Assembly (NCBI GenBank): GCA_963830385.1
Contig: CAWHMD010000006.1
Coordinates: 695,180-759,179, forward strand
Source: Bog-532 sp963830385
Lineage (GTDB): Bacteria; Actinomycetota; Actinomycetes; Streptosporangiales; Streptosporangiaceae
DNA: 64,000 nucleotides
Direction: 5' to 3'
Of this stretch, positions 1-7,303 are shown one piece after another. The position numbers and the translations under genes are program-made. The notes beneath the pieces are model-generated. The model made no database searches. It saw nothing but the letters and a program-made list of their open reading frames with translations, and was not told the origin of the DNA. Each line of letters starts with the position of its first letter. Position 1 is the stretch's first letter.

Positions 1-435
1 GACGCCGAAGACGTGGCCTCGGAGGCCTGGTTCCACATCGCGCGTGACCTGCCCGGGTTCAGCGGTGATTCGGACGGCTTCCGCGGCTGGGCCGCCACGA
101 TCGCCCGGCACCGCGCCCTGGACCACCAGCGCCGCCACCGGCGCCGCCCGCAGCCGGCGTCCACTCCGATCGATGACCTGGGCGATCTGGCCGCGGGTGA
201 CGACACGGCCCAGAGCGCGATCGACATGGTGGCCACCCAGGCGGCGGTGGCGATGATCGCGGATCTTCCGCCCGACCAGGCCGAAGCGGTCATGCTGCGG
301 GTGGTGGTGGGATTGGACGCCGAAAGCGCCGGTCAGGTGCTGGGCAAGAAGGCGGGGGCGGTCCGGACGGCGGCCTACCGGGGGCTGCGACGGCTGGCCA
401 CCCGCCTGGAGCAGGCAGGGCCTGGTGACAAGTGA
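1..435 (+). CDS. ECF-type RNA polymerase sigma factor, 5' end cut by window edge
   Basis: Reading frame is open from base 1, so the N-terminus (most of region 2) lies outside the window. What remains starts in the region-2 motif DAEDVASEAWFHIARDL, typical of ECF sigma factors (DAED-type acidic motif followed by an aromatic helix). After a basic linker rich in RR/HR and a proline stretch, the C-terminal 65 residues form a sigma-4 helix-turn-helix (LPPDQAEAVMLRVVVGL, then KKAGAVRTAAYRGLRRL). It would direct RNA polymerase to a small regulon including probably its own operon. The next gene begins about 60 bases downstream (or overlaps by 11 bases if its alternative GTG start is used), so the two are very likely one operon of sigma factor and membrane partner. 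Family assignment is firm; the regulon is unknown. Confidence 0.85.
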   Translation, partial: DAEDVASEAWFHIARDLPGFSGDSDGFRGWAATIARHRALDHQRRHRRRPQPASTPIDDLGDLAAGDDTAQSAIDMVATQAAVAMIADLPPDQAEAVMLRVVVGLDAESAGQVLGKKAGAVRTAAYRGLRRLATRLEQAGPGDK

Positions 436-493
436 GGAGCGTGAGCCGCGACGTAGTGACACCGGCGAGGCCGTTGACGCTGAAGGACGTGAG

Positions 494-1834
494 ATGAGCA
501 CCAGCCAGTTCCGCCCCATCGACCGCGAGGCCGCCGAGCAGTTGCTCGACGGCGCCGCGGCCGGTTCCGCGCGGCCCGACGACCCGCTGGCCCAGTTGCT
601 GGCGGCCGCGGCCGCGCCGGGTGCGGATGGCGAGCTGGCCGGTGAGGAGATGGCGGTGGCGGCGTTCGCGGCCGCGCAGCTGGCACCGTCGCCCGGCGCG
701 GGCTCCGGCCCGCAGAAACAGCCGGGTCACGCCCACTCGGCGGCGTCCCGGCGGGCCCGGCACGCCGGTTTCCGCGCGCTGGGGCTGGCGGCCGCGCTGG
801 GCGGAGTGGGGGTGGCTCTGGCCGCTGCCACCGGAGCCTTCAGCGGCACACCGTCTCACTCGGGCGCGACTTCGTCCAGCGGGCAGAGCATCACGGCCAG
901 CCATGGCGCGGCGGCCGCGCCCGGGCGCACCGGGACGTCCGCGTCCGGCCCGGCCACCCCGGGCTCATCCGCGAAGGCCACGCCGGCCGGTACGCCGGCC
1001 GCACCGGTGACCGCGCTGTCCGGCCTCTGCACCGAGGTCGCCGGGCACGTCGCGACGCTGGAGGGCGACACCGCGAACGCCACCGGGAAGACCCTCAGCG
1101 CCACCGGGCTGACCCAGGCGCTGGCCAGTCCGGCCGTCGGCGCCGTGCTGGCCAGCCCGCTGTTCGCGTCGCTGACGGCGGCGGCGGGCGCCGCGACCAA
1201 CGTGCCGGACTACTGCGCGCTGCTGCTCCGCCTGCCCACGCTGCCGCAGCCGTCCCGGGTCGCCAGCCTGCCGCTGACCGCGCTGACCAGCCTGCCGGTC
1301 ACGCTGCTGGAGCAGCTGCCGGTCGCCACCCTGGCCAAGCTGCCGTCGTCGGTGCTGGCCAAGCTGCCGGTCGCCACCCTGGTCAAGCTGCCGGTCGCCA
1401 CGCTGACCGGGCTGCCCACGTCGGTGCTGGCCACCCTGCCCACGTCGACCCTGGTCAAGCTGCCGGCGTCCACGCTGGCCACGCTGCCCGCCGCGGTGCT
1501 GGCCAAGCTGCCGCCCTCGGTGCTCGGCACCCTGCCGGCCGACGTGCTGGCCAAGCTGCCCACGTCGGTCCTGGCGACCCTGCCGGTCGCCACGCTGGCC
1601 ACGCTGCCCGCCTCGGTGCTGGTCACCTTGCCCGCCTCGGTGCTGGCCACCCTGCCCGCGTCGGTGCTGGCCACGTTGCCGGTCTCGGTGCTGGAGAAGC
1701 TGCCGCCCTCGGTGCTCGGCACCCTCCCCAGCTCAGTGCTGGCCAAGCTCCCACCCTCGGTGCTCCGCACCCTGCCGTCGTCGGTGCTGGGCACGCTGCC
1801 GGGAGCGATACAGTCCGAGCTGGGCCTGGGCTGA
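494..1834 (+). CDS. Membrane protein with 22 octapeptide LP repeats; probable sigma-factor partner
   Basis: I do not recognise a named family. With the ATG at 494 the protein has 446 residues: a cytoplasmic Ala-rich N-terminal 90 residues, one membrane helix (about 94-116, GLAAALGGVGVALAAATG), a Ser/Thr/Pro/Ala linker, a segment with two cysteines, then exactly 22 tandem octapeptides (residues 259-434) of consensus L-P-x-S-V-L-A-T/K, and a short tail. The ATG is preferred because AAGGA sits six bases ahead of it; an in-frame GTG at 425 overlapping the sigma gene is the alternative. Position and single-helix topology suggest an anti-sigma or sensor role, but no zinc anti-sigma motif is visible, so this is inference. 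The periodic Leu-Pro-x-x-x-Leu pattern predicts an extended or solenoid outer domain. Confidence 0.75.
   Translation: MSTSQFRPIDREAAEQLLDGAAAGSARPDDPLAQLLAAAAAPGADGELAGEEMAVAAFAAAQLAPSPGAGSGPQKQPGHAHSAASRRARHAGFRALGLAAALGGVGVALAAATGAFSGTPSHSGATSSSGQSITASHGAAAAPGRTGTSASGPATPGSSAKATPAGTPAAPVTALSGLCTEVAGHVATLEGDTANATGKTLSATGLTQALASPAVGAVLASPLFASLTAAAGAATNVPDYCALLLRLPTLPQPSRVASLPLTALTSLPVTLLEQLPVATLAKLPSSVLAKLPVATLVKLPVATLTGLPTSVLATLPTSTLVKLPASTLATLPAAVLAKLPPSVLGTLPADVLAKLPTSVLATLPVATLATLPASVLVTLPASVLATLPASVLATLPVSVLEKLPPSVLGTLPSSVLAKLPPSVLRTLPSSVLGTLPGAIQSELGLG
1268..1795 (+). repeat. 22 tandem 24-base repeats encoding octapeptides
   Basis: 528 bases equal 22 x 24 with no break of register. Each unit starts CTGCCG (Leu-Pro) or a close variant and encodes L-P-x-x-x-L-x-x; position 5 is V or T in almost all units and position 8 is mostly K or T. 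Units differ enough at DNA level that the array looks selected for protein sequence rather than freshly duplicated. Confidence 0.9.
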
Positions 1835-1878
1835 CAGCTTCGCTGAGCTGCCCGGCAGCTCGCGGAGGGAGCCGAACC

Positions 1879-3294
1879 ATGCTGACGGCCGCGCACAACG
1901 GCGACGTGTCCTACTGGTGGCAGGCCCGCGGCGGCTTCCCGCCCCGGCGGCCGTCGCTGCCCGGCCCGCTGACGGCCGACGTGTGCATCGTCGGGGGCGG
2001 GTTCACCGGGCTGTGGACGGCCTACTACCTCAAGCAGGTCCGGCCCGAGCTGGACGTGGTGGTGCTGGAGGCCGCGTTCGCCGGTTTCGGCGCGTCCGGC
2101 CGCAACGGCGGCTGGCTCACCAGCGCCCTGCCCGGCTCGCGGGAGCGGTATGCCCGCGGTCCCGGCGGCCGCGACGCCGTGCTGGACATGCAGCGCCAGC
2201 TGAGGGAGACGGTGGACGAGGTGGCCCGGGTCTGCGCCGCCGAGGGCATCGACGCCGACCTGGTCAAGGGGGGTGAACTGGCCGTGGCCACCAGCCCCGC
2301 CCAGCTCGCCCGGATCCGCGCCGAGCTGGTGGCCGACCGGGAGTGGGGGCTGGGCGAGCAGGAGGTCCGGCTGCTGGGTGCGGACGAGCTGGCCGCCCGG
2401 GTCCGCGTCGCGGGCGGACTGGGCGCGCTCTACTCGCCGGACTGCGCCCGTATCCAGCCCGCCAAGCTGGTCACCGGCCTGGCCACAGCGGCCGAGCGCC
2501 TTGGCGTGACGATCTACGAGGCGACCCCGGTGAGCCGGATCCGGCCTGGGCGGTCGGGTGCGGGCGCCCGCGCGTGCACGGTGTTCGGCGACGTCACGGC
2601 CCGGTTCGTGCTCCGCGCGACCGAGGGCTTCACCGCCCGGCTGCCCGGGCAGCGCCGGACGCTGCTGCCGATGAACAGCTCGATGATCGTCACCGAGCCG
2701 CTGAGCGCGGCCGCCTGGCAGGAGATCGGCTGGGACGGCCGGGAGACGATCGGCGACAGCGCCCACGTCTACATGTACGCCCAGCGCACCGAGGACGGGC
2801 GGATCGCCATCGGCGGCCGCGGCATCCCGTACCGGTACGGGTCCAACCTCGACCACCGGGGCGCGACCCAGCCGGAGGCCATCGACACGCTCGGCCGGAT
2901 CGTCCGGCGGCTGTTCCCGGCGGCCGGCGAGGCCCGCATCGATCACGCCTGGTGCGGGGTGCTCGGCGTGCCCCGCGACTGGTGTGCCACCGTCGTCCTC
3001 GACCGGGCGACCGGGCTGGGCTCGGCGGGCGGCTACACCGGCCACGGCGTGGCGGCGTCCTGCCTGGCCGGGCGCACGCTGGCCGACCTGGTGGCCGGGG
3101 ATCAGACGCCGCGCACGGCGCTGCCCTGGGTCGGGCACCACGCCCGGGCGTGGGAGCCGGAACCGCTGCGGTGGACCGGGGTGCACGGCCTGTACGCGCT
3201 GTACCGGGCGGCCGACCACACCGAAGACCGCGGCTCGGAGCGGACCTCGCCGCTGGCCCGGATCGGGGACCGGATCTCCGGCATCCCGCACTGA
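1879..3294 (+). CDS. FAD-dependent oxidoreductase, DAO family (PuuB-like)
   Basis: 471 residues. The N-terminal dinucleotide-binding fold is clear: VCIVGGGFTGLWTAYYL (GxGxxG variant) near residue 35, followed by the acidic end of beta-2 (VVVLEAAFAGFGASGRNGGW). The GASGRNGG motif is characteristic of the D-amino-acid-oxidase-like/gamma-glutamylputrescine oxidase group, which oxidise amines or amino acids with FAD and release peroxide. The C-terminal GGYTGHGVAAS is the second FAD contact of this family. A good ribosome site (GGAGGG) lies about 9 bases before the ATG. It stands alone between the repeat protein and the ABC transporter promoter. Substrate cannot be told from sequence; polyamine or amino acid is the family expectation. 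Confidence 0.85.
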   Translation: MLTAAHNGDVSYWWQARGGFPPRRPSLPGPLTADVCIVGGGFTGLWTAYYLKQVRPELDVVVLEAAFAGFGASGRNGGWLTSALPGSRERYARGPGGRDAVLDMQRQLRETVDEVARVCAAEGIDADLVKGGELAVATSPAQLARIRAELVADREWGLGEQEVRLLGADELAARVRVAGGLGALYSPDCARIQPAKLVTGLATAAERLGVTIYEATPVSRIRPGRSGAGARACTVFGDVTARFVLRATEGFTARLPGQRRTLLPMNSSMIVTEPLSAAAWQEIGWDGRETIGDSAHVYMYAQRTEDGRIAIGGRGIPYRYGSNLDHRGATQPEAIDTLGRIVRRLFPAAGEARIDHAWCGVLGVPRDWCATVVLDRATGLGSAGGYTGHGVAASCLAGRTLADLVAGDQTPRTALPWVGHHARAWEPEPLRWTGVHGLYALYRAADHTEDRGSERTSPLARIGDRISGIPH

Positions 3295-3337
3295 CCTGGC
3301 CGACGGCGGGCCCGACGAAAAGTACCGGCCGGCGGGC

Positions 3338-3369
3338 TTGACCTTGACGCTGCGTCAAGCCTCCATGCT
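3338..3369 (+). promoter_or_regulatory. MerR-type promoter/operator for the ABC exporter operon
   Basis: TTGACC (3338-3343) is followed by the dyad CTTGAC-GCTGC-GTCAAG (3343-3359) and a -10-like CATGCT (3364-3369). The -35 to -10 gap is about 20 bases, longer than the normal 17, with the dyad between the boxes. That is the signature of promoters activated by MerR-family regulators through DNA untwisting. A MerR gene lies two genes downstream (4959). The -10 ends seven bases before the ATG at 3377, so the message is probably leaderless. Confidence 0.7.
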
Positions 3370-3376
3370 GACGGCC

Positions 3377-4162
3377 ATGAGCATCCTGTCAGCAACCGGT
3401 CAGGCCGGCAGGCCTGTCATCCAGGTGCAGGGCCTGGAAAAGTCGTACAAGGAGCTGCGGGTCCTGCGCGGCGTGGACTTCGAGGTGGCGCGGGGCAGCA
3501 TCTTCGCCCTGCTCGGCTCCAACGGGGCGGGCAAGACAACGGTCGTGAAGATCTTGTCCACGCTGCTCAAGGCGGACACCGGGACGGCCCGGGTCAACGG
3601 CTTCGACGTCGCCACGCAGGCCGCCGGCGTGCGCGAGTCCATCAGCCTCACCGGGCAGTTCGCGGCGGTCGACGAGATCCTCAGCGGGCGGGAGAACCTC
3701 GTCCTGATCGCCCGGCTGCGGCACTGCCCGGACCCGGGCGCGATCGCCGATGACCTGCTGCGGCGCTTCTCGCTGACCGAGGCGGGCGCCCGGCGGGTGG
3801 GGACGTATTCCGGGGGCATGCGCCGCCGCTTGGACATCGCGATGAGCCTGATCGGGGATCCGCCGGTCATCTTCCTCGACGAGCCGACGACCGGCCTGGA
3901 CCCGGAGGCGCGTATCGAGGTATGGCACTCCGTCCGGGACCTCGCCGCGGGCGGCACGACCGTGCTGCTCACCACTCAGTACCTGGACGAAGCCGAACAG
4001 CTGGCCGGCCGGATCGCGATCTTGCATCAGGGCCGGATCATCGTCGACGGCACCCTGGCCGAGCTCAAGCAACTGCTGCCACCCGCCGAGGTCACCTACG
4101 TCGAGAAGCAGCCCTCCCTCGAAGACGTCTTCTTCGCAGTCGTCGGCGACCGCAGCGAGTAA
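3377..4162 (+). CDS. ABC transporter ATP-binding protein, DrrA-like exporter type
   Basis: 261 residues from the ATG at 3377 (an ATG at 3365 is in frame but falls within the -10 element). Motifs appear in order: Walker A GSNGAGKTT, Q-loop SLTGQFAAVDE, signature YSGGMRRRLD, Walker B VIFLDEPTTGLD, and the H-loop position, where the usual His is replaced (LLTTQYLDEAEQLA); a Gln at that site is common in DrrA proteins. The short C-terminal tail ending SLEDVFFAVVG is typical of the drug-resistance DrrA branch. It powers the permease encoded 9 bases downstream. Expression is probably controlled by the MerR regulator at 4959, whose likely operator lies just upstream. Likely cargo: a hydrophobic drug or metabolite. 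Confidence 0.9.
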   Translation: MSILSATGQAGRPVIQVQGLEKSYKELRVLRGVDFEVARGSIFALLGSNGAGKTTVVKILSTLLKADTGTARVNGFDVATQAAGVRESISLTGQFAAVDEILSGRENLVLIARLRHCPDPGAIADDLLRRFSLTEAGARRVGTYSGGMRRRLDIAMSLIGDPPVIFLDEPTTGLDPEARIEVWHSVRDLAAGGTTVLLTTQYLDEAEQLAGRIAILHQGRIIVDGTLAELKQLLPPAEVTYVEKQPSLEDVFFAVVGDRSE

Positions 4163-4171
4163 GGAACCACC

Positions 4172-4930
4172 ATGGCCACGCATTTCTTCGGCGACACCGC
4201 CGTCCTCACCGGGCGGACCCTGCGCCACGTCACCCGCAGCCCGGACACCATCATCACCACCGCGATCATGCCGATCGCCATGATGCTGCTGTTCGTCTAC
4301 GTGTTCGGGGGCGCGATCAGCACCGGGACGGCCTCGTACGTGAACTACCTGCTGCCCGGCATCCTGCTCATCACGATCGCGTCGGGCATCTCCTACACCG
4401 CGCTCCGGCTGTTCACGGACGTGCAGGGCGGGATCTTCGAGCGGTTCCAGTCGATGCCGATCGCCCGGCCGGGTGTGCTGTGGGCGCACGTGCTGACCTC
4501 GCTGGCCGCCAACGTGATCTCGCTCGTGGTCGTGGTCGGCGTCGCGCTGCTGATGGGCTTCCGCTCGGGCGCCGGCGCGCTGGCCTGGCTGGCCGTCGCC
4601 GGCATCCTCATCCTGTTCACGCTGGCGCTGACATGGCTCGCGGTCATCCCCGGCCTCACCGCCAAAAGCGTGGACGGGGCGAGCGTGTTCGCCTACCCGC
4701 TCATCTTCCTGCCGTTCATCAGCTCGGCCTTCGTGCCCACCCGGACCATGCCCGCCCCCGTGCGCGCGTTCGCCGACAACCAGCCGGTGACCTCCATCGT
4801 CAACACGATCCGGGACCTTTTCGCGCAGCGGCCGGTCGGCACCGGCGTCTGGATCGCCCTCGCCTGGTGCGCCGGCATCCTCGTGGTGGCCTACGTCACC
4901 GCCACCCTTTTCTACCGCCGCCGGATCTGA
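4172..4930 (+). CDS. ABC-2 type permease, DrrB-like
   Basis: 252 residues with about six hydrophobic segments (first about 28-48, last about 228-247), the fold of ABC-2 membrane subunits. It contains the conserved stretch IFERFQSMPIARPGVLWAHV, typical of DrrB-type permeases, and a late PTRTMPAPVRAFADNQPVT motif that marks the C-terminal part of the family. It is translationally close to the ATPase (nine bases between stop and start, with AAGGA before the ATG). Together they form a two-gene exporter in the plasma membrane; a MerR regulator follows in the same direction, making a three-gene operon likely. Confidence 0.9.
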   Translation: MATHFFGDTAVLTGRTLRHVTRSPDTIITTAIMPIAMMLLFVYVFGGAISTGTASYVNYLLPGILLITIASGISYTALRLFTDVQGGIFERFQSMPIARPGVLWAHVLTSLAANVISLVVVVGVALLMGFRSGAGALAWLAVAGILILFTLALTWLAVIPGLTAKSVDGASVFAYPLIFLPFISSAFVPTRTMPAPVRAFADNQPVTSIVNTIRDLFAQRPVGTGVWIALAWCAGILVVAYVTATLFYRRRI

Positions 4931-4958
4931 AGAGCCGGCGGGAGGGCAGGATCAGAGC

Positions 4959-5741
4959 ATGCTGACGATCGGTCAACTGGCGGCCTACTGCGGTGTCACG
5001 GTACGGGCGGTCCGGCACTATCACCAGGTGGGGCTGCTGCCCGAGCCAGAGCGGGATGCCTCCGGCTACCGGCGGTACGGGGCGACCGCCGTCGTGTCCC
5101 TCATCAAGATCCGCACGCTGGCCAGCGCGGGCGTGCCGCTGTCGCAGATCGGCCAGATGCTCGAAGTCGACCCGTCGGCCTTTGCCGAAACGATCGGGCG
5201 GATCGACCGCCACCTCCGCGGCGAGATCGAACGGCTGGAGATCAGCCGCAAGCAGATCGCGCAGCTCACGGCCGGAGACGGGCTGGCCCTCCCGCCGGAG
5301 GTGGTCGCCTACCTGGACCGCCTTCGGCAACTCGGGGTATCGGAGCGGATTGTGGAGGGCGAGCGGGACGGATGGATCCTGATGATGGCCCGCTGGCCCG
5401 ATCGCGTCCGCGAGTGGATGCCCGCGAAGTTCGCGCACCTCGAAGACCCGCGAGTCGTCCGGCTCTACCGGCTCCTGTCGGAGCTTCTCGACAGTGACGC
5501 AGGCGTTGACGACCCGCGCGTGACCGAAGTCGCCGACATCATGGCCGAGCTGAACGAGGAGGCGTACGCCTTCGCCGAGACCTACCGGGACGAAGCGGCG
5601 CACGACGACCTGCCGTTCGACCTGATAGACGCGCTGGCCGTCGAGTCCGACCCGCGCGTGCAGCAGCTGATCGACCTGATGCGCGAGCGTGGCTGGGCGG
5701 GCTGGACCCGGCTGGAGCGGCTGGCGGAACCGCCCGGTTAG
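4959..5741 (+). CDS. MerR-family transcriptional regulator
   Basis: 260 residues. The N-terminal winged helix is classical: MLTIGQLAAYCGVTVRAVRHYHQVGLLPEPER then GYRRYG, followed by the dimerisation helix. The remaining 150 residues are a long acidic effector domain, not a metal-binding tail: no clustered cysteines occur, so a small organic ligand is more likely than a metal. It lies 28 bases after the permease and converges on the AraC gene. The MerR-type dyad at 3343-3359 ahead of the exporter is the obvious target, giving a simple drug-responsive module: ligand binds the regulator, and the exporter operon including the regulator is induced. Confidence 0.88.
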   Translation: MLTIGQLAAYCGVTVRAVRHYHQVGLLPEPERDASGYRRYGATAVVSLIKIRTLASAGVPLSQIGQMLEVDPSAFAETIGRIDRHLRGEIERLEISRKQIAQLTAGDGLALPPEVVAYLDRLRQLGVSERIVEGERDGWILMMARWPDRVREWMPAKFAHLEDPRVVRLYRLLSELLDSDAGVDDPRVTEVADIMAELNEEAYAFAETYRDEAAHDDLPFDLIDALAVESDPRVQQLIDLMRERGWAGWTRLERLAEPPG

Positions 5742-5767
5742 CTGTGCCTGTCCGGGGCGCCTGGCGG

Positions 5768-6589
5768 CTAGTCGGCGGCGTAGCGGGCGGGCGGCTCGCC
5801 GATGGTGGCGGTGAAATCCCGGGTCAGGTGGGCCTGATCGCTGTAGCCGAGATCGGCGGCGAGCGCCGCCCAGTCCCCCGGGCCGCCCCGCTCGGCGGCC
5901 AGCGCGGCCTCGTGCAGGCGGGCCCGGCGCATCACCCACTTGGGACTGACCCCGACGTAGTCCGCGAACAGCCGCTGCAGCCGCCGGACCGGGACGCCCA
6001 GGGTGGCGGCGAGCTGGTCGACCCGCCGCACGGCCGGGTCCGCGACGATCCGCGCGACCATGGCCGCCACCTCTTCGGCGACCGGATCGCGGGCGGGCCG
6101 GATCGACTCCAGCAGGGCCTCGGCCCGGCCGACCACCACCGCGTCGTCCGCTTCTCCGTTGACGGCCTGCCTGACCTGCTCGGCCAGCGCGGCCTGGCCG
6201 GCCTGCTCGGTGGCCCGGCCCAGCAGTCCGTCGGCGGCCACCACCCGATCGGTGAGCCGCGCGATCGGCTCACTCCACAGCGGGCGGAATCCGCCCGGCC
6301 AGAACCGGACGCCGAGGGTGGCGCCCAGCCCTTCGATCTTGCGCAGGAAGAGCTTGGTAGACACGCCGTAGATCGCGGTCCGGCCGGGTTCGAACGCCAG
6401 GTGGACGTTGGGGTGCGGCAGGACGGCCTGCTCGTGCGCGGGCTGGCCGCGAAGGTCCCAGCGGACCAGCCAGTAGTAGTCCACGAACGGGGCCAGCGCC
6501 GGGGACGGCGGGTACTTGCGCAGCTGGAACTGCGACGCCGCGGCCCGCTGGTACAGCACGCCGCGGCCCAGCTCAGGGGCATCCGCCAT
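5768..6589 (-). CDS. AraC-family regulator with DUF6597-like N-terminus
   Basis: 273 residues. The N-terminal half (YPPSPALAPFVDYYWLVRWDL, VLPHPNVHLAFEPG) is the domain often labelled DUF6597 in actinobacterial AraC proteins. The C-terminal 100 residues carry the double helix-turn-helix: VDQLAATLGVPVRRLQRLF and then LAADLGYSDQAHLTRDF, the usual signature of recognition helix two. It is transcribed toward, and ends 27 bases from, the convergent MerR gene. It is divergent from the DinB-like gene at 6725, and the 135-base gap between them is the expected operator region, so that neighbour is a plausible target. No ligand can be inferred. Confidence 0.85.
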   Translation of the reverse strand: MADAPELGRGVLYQRAAASQFQLRKYPPSPALAPFVDYYWLVRWDLRGQPAHEQAVLPHPNVHLAFEPGRTAIYGVSTKLFLRKIEGLGATLGVRFWPGGFRPLWSEPIARLTDRVVAADGLLGRATEQAGQAALAEQVRQAVNGEADDAVVVGRAEALLESIRPARDPVAEEVAAMVARIVADPAVRRVDQLAATLGVPVRRLQRLFADYVGVSPKWVMRRARLHEAALAAERGGPGDWAALAADLGYSDQAHLTRDFTATIGEPPARYAAD

Positions 6590-6710
6590 CGGTCCAGCTT
6601 AGATCTGCGGGCGAAGCACGCGCCGGGGGGTCTGGGGGCTTGGCCCCGAGGCGACAGGCGTCGCGTTTGTTCAAGACCCGGTGGACCGGCCGGGTTAGCG
6701 TGGGGTCCGA

Positions 6711-6716
6711 GGAGGG
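6711..6716 (+). promoter_or_regulatory. Ribosome binding site that selects the start at 6725
   Basis: GGAGGG is only two bases from the first possible ATG (6719) but eight bases from the in-frame ATG at 6725, so the second ATG is the better start. Confidence 0.6.
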
Positions 6717-6724
6717 AGATGACG

Positions 6725-7303
6725 ATGGATCTGCACAAGGAGATGGCGGCCGCGGCGGCCGAGGACTCGAAGGTGGTGGCCGGGGCGGCCGCCCGCCCGC
6801 TGGACGCACCCACGCCATGCACCGACTGGGATCTGCGCACGCTGCTCAACCACACGATCCTGTGGACGGCGTACTCGGCCGAGCGACGGGCCCGGGACGA
6901 GCCGCTGCCGGAGGAGTTGCAGAGCACCGATTTCACCGCCCAGCCGGGCTACGCCGAGGCTTACGCGGCCCAGCTGGACCGGGCGGTGGCGGCCTGGTCC
7001 GATCCGGGGGCCTGGACCCGTGAGCTGAAGGTGATGGGGAACCCGACCCCAGCGGCCGGCGTCGGTGCGATGCTGCTGGCCGAGATGGTGCTGCACGGCT
7101 GGGACATCGCCCGGGCCACCGGCCAGGACTACCACTGCGACGGCCCGGTGCTGGTGGCCGCCGCCCAGGCCGTGGACGAGAACGCGGAGCTGTTCCGGCA
7201 GTACCAGGGGTTCGCGGCGCCGGTGCAGCTGCCGCCGGACGCGTCCGGCTTCGACCGGCTGCTGGCGACGTCCGGGCGCGACCCGGCCTGGTCCCCCAGC
7301 TAA
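6725..7303 (+). CDS. TIGR03086-type DinB-like metal-binding protein (mycothiol-dependent family)
   Basis: 192 residues. The opening MDLHKEMAAAAAEDSKVVAG, the PCTDWDLRTLLNH motif and later EMVLHGWDIARATG are the three conserved blocks of the TIGR03086/maleylpyruvate isomerase-like DinB superfamily. In these, three histidines (here in LLNHT and VLHGWD plus a further helix) hold a divalent metal and many members use mycothiol. The exact reaction is unknown. Start at 6725 is chosen by ribosome-site spacing. It is divergent from the AraC gene and its stop overlaps that of convergent malQ by four bases. Confidence 0.8.
   Translation: MDLHKEMAAAAAEDSKVVAGAAARPLDAPTPCTDWDLRTLLNHTILWTAYSAERRARDEPLPEELQSTDFTAQPGYAEAYAAQLDRAVAAWSDPGAWTRELKVMGNPTPAAGVGAMLLAEMVLHGWDIARATGQDYHCDGPVLVAAAQAVDENAELFRQYQGFAAPVQLPPDASGFDRLLATSGRDPAWSPS

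Noticed and set aside
290..3291. Long minus-strand reading frames opposite the repeat protein and oxidoreductase (up to 690 residues)
   Set aside because: They mirror the plus-strand genes, are low-complexity (repeated S-T-E-G-G units opposite the LP repeats) and have no family match or ribosome site.
5744..6600. Plus-strand extension ahead of the DinB-like protein
   Set aside because: It is the antisense shadow of the AraC gene; the real start is at 6725 with a ribosome site.
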